This document shows, piece after piece, positions 60,915 to 64,000 of a stretch of DNA of 64,000 nucleotides (the stretch's first letter is position 1; the number at the start of each line of letters is the position of its first letter). Under the pieces are notes generated by a model, which was not told where the DNA came from, made no database searches, and saw nothing but the letters and a program-made list of their open reading frames with translations. The stretch lies in assembly GCF_916618755.1 (NCBI RefSeq), contig NZ_CAKAKB010000001.1:682001-746000 (forward strand), given 5' to 3'. Origin of the DNA: Actinotalea sp. Marseille-Q4924 (GTDB lineage: Bacteria > Actinomycetota > Actinomycetes > Actinomycetales > Cellulomonadaceae). A program made the translations under genes and the position numbers.

Positions 60915-62219
60915 TCACCCTGCTGCGGTGAGAGCACGCGAGACGGCAACGGTCATGACGTGGAAGGCGCCGTCTGGAAGTCCGACCTTCTGTATCGGCA
61001 CGACGGCGTAGAGATCGCCGGTTCTGGGTGTGTCGGAACCGGGTGGCTGGATCGTCACCTCCTGGCCCTCGGCAAGCATGCCACGGACGCGCGCGCCCGG
61101 TGAGGTCCCTCCCGTGGTCACTCGGGCAAGTGAGGGCACGGTCGAGTCCGACCAACCGGGAACCTCCTGTTGAGTCCCGAGGGGCCCCACGAGCCGCCAC
61201 GATGCCTGCCGCCGCCCCGGGTCCTCCGCTACCAAGACCTCGTCACCCGGCAGGGCAGAACCGATCGGGGCGGAAAGCGCTCGGGAGGAGCCGCCCGGCA
61301 AACGGACTTCGACCCGGGTCGGTGTCTTCCAGCGCGTCACGGTTGCGATGGAGAGACCAGGGATCGGCCAGGCGGTGCTGCGGGGACGCAGCGTCAGATG
61401 CGGGAAGTCCCGGTCAGACCCACACGGCTCGAGGCCAACAACTTCCAACTCATGGCGGGCCTCTCGGTCCGTGGAGGTGTTCGAAGGCGGCGCGTCCCAG
61501 ATGCCGAGCGCCCCGGAGTTGTGCCGCAGGCGGAGCCTGTTCTTGCCCTTCTCCCATGCGATCACCCGAAACTGCATGCGGTATGGAGTCGGTGCTGTGA
61601 GCCAACGGCACATCTCCTGGCGCAGGTCACGTCCGACTAAGCGGCCCAACGGGCGTTCGCAGAGCAAGCGGAGACTGCCTTCCCCCAGAAGGATCCAGGA
61701 AGCGTCCGGTCGCGTGTCTACGGTTGCGCAGGCGGCGGCGTACACGGGCACCTGAAGGTCCTGGGCGAACTGGTACGCCGGGATGAGGTCCATGTCCTCG
61801 GAGAGGACCACGATCGCTCTGGCCTGGGAACGCCCCGCAACGATGTCGTGCGCGGATCGCGCGATTTGCATTGCACAGAGGACGTCGACGAGCTTCTCCT
61901 CCAGCTCACCCTTGCGCTCGACCAGGCGTCCGTGCAGCGTGGTGCCCAACGAGCTCGCGTTCACTGCGGCGGCGTACCTCTGGTTGGTCTCGAGCGCGTG
62001 CCTCAGACGCTCGGAAACGGTGGCGTTCGGAGTTGTGGTGGTGCCGATCGCAACGTGGACCTCCACGGCCTCAAAGCCATAGCTCCGAAGAGCGGCACGT
62101 ACCCCGTCGGGGAGCACCGCTCGCCCGGCTCCAAAGTGGCGTGTCGCGGCACCCCAGACATTCCGCGAGTCGACCACGACGACAGCCGGTGTCGGCCGCT
62201 CGAACGCTCCGCCAGTCAC
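60915..62219 (-). CDS. NYN-domain (PIN-like) putative ribonuclease
   Basis: A 434-residue protein with an N-terminal NYN domain (about residues 10-190), a PIN-like nuclease fold. Acidic catalytic positions are visible in VVVVDSRNVWGA, KLVDVLCAMQIARSAHD and VVLSEDMDLIPAYQFAQ. The C-terminal half (about 200-430) is beta-rich with Gly/Pro turns and may bind nucleic acid, for instance as OB-like modules; it ends with a motif VTIQPPGSD. NYN proteins cut RNA or tRNA, and some act in phage defence. GTG start. It is bracketed by two copies of a 42-bp repeat, which may mark it as a mobile cargo gene. Confidence 0.75.
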   Translation of the reverse strand: MTGGAFERPTPAVVVVDSRNVWGAATRHFGAGRAVLPDGVRAALRSYGFEAVEVHVAIGTTTTPNATVSERLRHALETNQRYAAAVNASSLGTTLHGRLVERKGELEEKLVDVLCAMQIARSAHDIVAGRSQARAIVVLSEDMDLIPAYQFAQDLQVPVYAAACATVDTRPDASWILLGEGSLRLLCERPLGRLVGRDLRQEMCRWLTAPTPYRMQFRVIAWEKGKNRLRLRHNSGALGIWDAPPSNTSTDREARHELEVVGLEPCGSDRDFPHLTLRPRSTAWPIPGLSIATVTRWKTPTRVEVRLPGGSSRALSAPIGSALPGDEVLVAEDPGRRQASWRLVGPLGTQQEVPGWSDSTVPSLARVTTGGTSPGARVRGMLAEGQEVTIQPPGSDTPRTGDLYAVVPIQKVGLPDGAFHVMTVAVSRALTAAG

Positions 62220-62316
62220 AAGGCCCCCTCTTTCCGTCCTGTGGAGGGTACTAAGTCACACGGACAGCCTCGGTCCGCGACGCGGGTGGTTCGGCCCGCA
62301 TCGTTTGGTCTGTGGA

Positions 62317-62358
62317 CATGTGGCTGGATGCTCGCGACCTTCGGTGGAGGGGCAGAGG
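62317..62358. repeat. 42-bp imperfect repeat, copy 2
   Basis: CATGTGGCTGGATGCTCGCG and its continuation match copy 1 at 60670-60711 at 34 of 42 positions (81 percent) without gaps. It lies about 100 bp upstream of the NYN gene start, in sequence without an intact gene. Confidence 0.5.
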
Positions 62359-62479
62359 GATCCGTGCGGTCCGGTGCGGGCGCCCCCGATGCGCTGCCCG
62401 ACGCCCTCGGCGAGGTGGTCTGAGTGCTGGTCGCCGACGCCGACGCCCAGCGCCCGGCGATCACGTGATCGACGCTGCA

Positions 62480-62922
62480 TGTCGACGTCGTCGGCCTCGC
62501 AGAAGCGCCAGGTTCTCGGCGTCCCCAGGTCTCGAGCCGTCTCCACATCAGCGGCGTAGCGGTCGAGCTCGAGGTCCGAGGGACGGAAGGGGGGTGCGGC
62601 GACGGCATGACGTGCTGTCCCTCGGCGTCGACGGGCTCGAAGTCGGTGTCACTGCCGACCGCCACGGCACGGAAGTCAAGTGTCCGAGGGCAGAAGCCGT
62701 TGTCGAATGCGACTGTCGGGGTCACTCGGAGGTCCCCGCGCGCTCGTCGTTCCACTTCGCCACGCCGCCCTGCCAGCCGTCCCAGACCGTCAGCAACTGC
62801 TCGCCGACTCGTCGGAGTCGCCACCACGGCTCCACTCCGTGGTGGAGCTGATGACCGACCTCCACGCCGCTTCTTCCGCTGGGCAGTCGCTGCGTGGGCT
62901 GGCGGCCACTCCCATCCGTCAC
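62480..62922 (-). pseudogene. frameshifted remnant downstream of the BTAD gene
   Basis: Protein-like sequence continues across three minus-strand frames. A GTG overlapping the BTAD stop (GTGA) begins a frame containing VEPWWRLRRVGEQLLTVW and AKWNDERAG. Near 62725 the next frame has DLRVTPTVAFDNGFCPRTLD and VGSDTDFEPVDAEGQ. Near 62590 a third has SDLELDRYAADVETARDLG and FCEADDVDM. Two frameshifts, the second beside a run of six G, would explain this. The gene family is not identified; an SMI1/KNR4-like immunity-type protein is a weak possibility. Confidence 0.35.
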
Positions 62923-64000
62923 CCGACGTACTCGGGGTCCAGGCTCTCCAGAGTGGCTCGAAGCCTCGACGTGAGACGCTCCGCCTCGTCGGCGTCGCCC
63001 CGACCACGGGCGGCACGAATCGCGTCGTCGTACAGGCGCTCAGAGCAGGGCTCGGCGAGGAGTCCTCGGGTGGCGGCGGACAGAGCACCTTGATGTTTGC
63101 CGGCCGCAAGGAGGCTGGCCGAGAGCACGTGTGCGGCGTCGACGATCGCGCTGATCATTTCCTGGATGTCATTCTCGGCCCAGGCGTAGTCGGCGCCGGC
63201 CAGGCCGCACAGAGGGCGATCTCGGACGAACTTCAGCGCATCCTGCAGCGCGTCGCGACCCTTCTCGCCCTCTGCGTAACCCCGGCGGACGAGGTCCTGG
63301 AACGCGGTCCAGTCGCATGCGACCTCTCGGCCGAGCCGGTAGTAGCCGTCCGCGTCCACCGGCGGGAGGTGAGCGACGCCCACGCGCTGTCGGGTGCGGT
63401 AGAGAAGGCTGTTGCGGGTCTGATTCTCGACCCGCCGGCCACGCCAGAGGACCTCGTCGAGTTCGGAGCCGGTCGCCTTGCCGCGGAGCGCGAGGTAGAC
63501 GAGGAGTTCGATGGAGCGCTTCCCGAGCGGCCGCGCACCCTCGGGGAGGCCGACGATCTCGATCGGGCCGAGCACGTTCACCTGGAGAGTCCGTCCGGAG
63601 GTGTCGCTACTGCCTTCAGAGTGGACGGCACGAGAAGCTGGAATCGCCGCGAGCGCCTCGGCCATCTCGTCACAGATCACATTGTTCGCAGTGCCGTCAG
63701 GTCCGGGGCCCGGGGCCGCCGCCGCCAGTAGGTCGACGATCCGTCGGAGGTCCGCGTCTGTGAGTCGTGAAGGCACGAAGTGGATCCCGTCACCGTCAAG
63801 GTTCGCGCTGCCGTGAGACGCCACTGTGAGGGTCCAGCCAGCTCGATGGGCCGTTGTCAGCAGGACAGAGCCGGACCACGCAGCGGGTGGCGTCCATTGG
63901 GCATCTTCGGCTTCGTCCACATAGGTGACGGGGAGCCACGTGTCTCCCCCCGAGCGGTCGGAGCGGGCCTCGAGGGTGTCGTCGACGCCGATGGCTCCGA
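62919..64000 (-). CDS. BTAD-domain protein, 5' end beyond window
   Basis: At least 360 residues; the frame is open through the right edge, so the start lies beyond 64000 and GTG 63920 is only internal. A winged-helix-like region (LQVNVLGPIEIVGLPEG, KRSIELLVYLALRGKATGSEL, RGRRVENQTRNSLLYRTRQ) is followed by a bacterial transcriptional activator domain of TPR-like helices (about the last 150 residues, ending RLRATLESLDPEYVG). In actinobacteria such domains often sit at the C-terminus of large membrane proteins with LysM repeats coded near conjugation or secretion genes. DNA binding here is inferred. Confidence 0.75.
   Translation of the reverse strand, partial: GAIGVDDTLEARSDRSGGDTWLPVTYVDEAEDAQWTPPAAWSGSVLLTTAHRAGWTLTVASHGSANLDGDGIHFVPSRLTDADLRRIVDLLAAAAPGPGPDGTANNVICDEMAEALAAIPASRAVHSEGSSDTSGRTLQVNVLGPIEIVGLPEGARPLGKRSIELLVYLALRGKATGSELDEVLWRGRRVENQTRNSLLYRTRQRVGVAHLPPVDADGYYRLGREVACDWTAFQDLVRRGYAEGEKGRDALQDALKFVRDRPLCGLAGADYAWAENDIQEMISAIVDAAHVLSASLLAAGKHQGALSAATRGLLAEPCSERLYDDAIRAARGRGDADEAERLTSRLRATLESLDPEYVG

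Larger units (their letters stand above)
31391..64000. mobile_element. integrative conjugative element (right end outside window)
   Basis: Everything after the initiator tRNA is typical of an actinobacterial conjugative element: a TrwC-type relaxase, a VirB/VirD4-type secretion operon, ArdC-like protein, DUF4913, restriction-modification, toxin-antitoxin and ubiquitin-like genes. Many genes overlap by 4 nt in polycistronic blocks. The left end is placed at the tRNA 3' end. No integrase and no second copy of the tRNA 3' segment was found up to 64000, so the right end and probably the integrase lie further right. It is also possible that a composite or degraded island, not one element, fills the last few kilobases. 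Confidence 0.75.

Noticed and set aside
1-64000. CRISPR arrays, rRNA genes and insertion sequences
   Set aside because: No regularly spaced repeats, rRNA sequence, transposase reading frame or paired terminal inverted repeats with target duplications were seen.

Overview
The window is high-GC DNA from an actinobacterium. Gene content and order (adnA-adnB, nudC, a mycoredoxin, uvrD2 and whiB7, then a ThiF-like protein, a DUF2342-type protease, a PDZ/Lon-like protease and a UPF0182 protein) follow the arrangement known from Mycobacterium tuberculosis. Several genes carry a TANNNT hexamer 6 nt before the start codon, a leaderless promoter arrangement typical of this phylum. The family mix (DUF3107, DUF3152, DUF6318, PPA1309, DUF5679) suggests a Micrococcales member, possibly a Cellulomonas relative; this is inference from protein families only.

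Positions 1-31390 look like core chromosome. They hold a PHP phosphoesterase, a MarC-like membrane protein, a DEAD-box RNA helicase, a ferritin-like protein, a TetR regulator, heme oxygenase and two exported proteins. These are followed by the AdnAB helicase-nuclease, a macrolide-phosphotransferase-like protein, NudC, mycoredoxin and UvrD2. whiB7 has a long leader containing a short upstream ORF and a terminator/antiterminator pair. The segment ends with a ThiF-like protein, metalloproteases, a PDZ protease, a 1009-residue UPF0182 protein and the initiator tRNA-fMet gene.

From the 3' end of that tRNA (31390) to the window end the content changes to an integrative conjugative element. It has a TrwC/TraI-type relaxase with a divergent accessory cluster. 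A minus-strand type IV secretion operon runs from 53676 to 44291: pilin-like protein, VirB6-like membrane protein, SCO6880-like protein, VirB4-like ATPase, DnaB-N protein, VirD4/TraD coupling protein, transglycosylase and ArdC-like protein. The conjugation genes are joined by 4-nt stop/start overlaps. No integrase and no second copy of the tRNA end were seen, so the right boundary and probably the integrase lie beyond 64000.

The cargo is rich in conflict systems: a complete type I restriction-modification locus (hsdM-hsdS-hsdR), a HigB-like toxin with an XRE-ImmA/IrrE antitoxin-like partner, and an NYN-domain protein near a BTAD-domain regulator. The most striking item is a compact ubiquitin-like conjugation operon (42306-40495, minus strand). 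It encodes a single-domain ubiquitin-like protein, a fused E2-like/E1-like (ThiF) enzyme and a DUF6527-type putative peptidase. It is transcribed divergently from the toxin-antitoxin pair across a 110-bp region in which one inverted repeat overlaps both predicted promoters.
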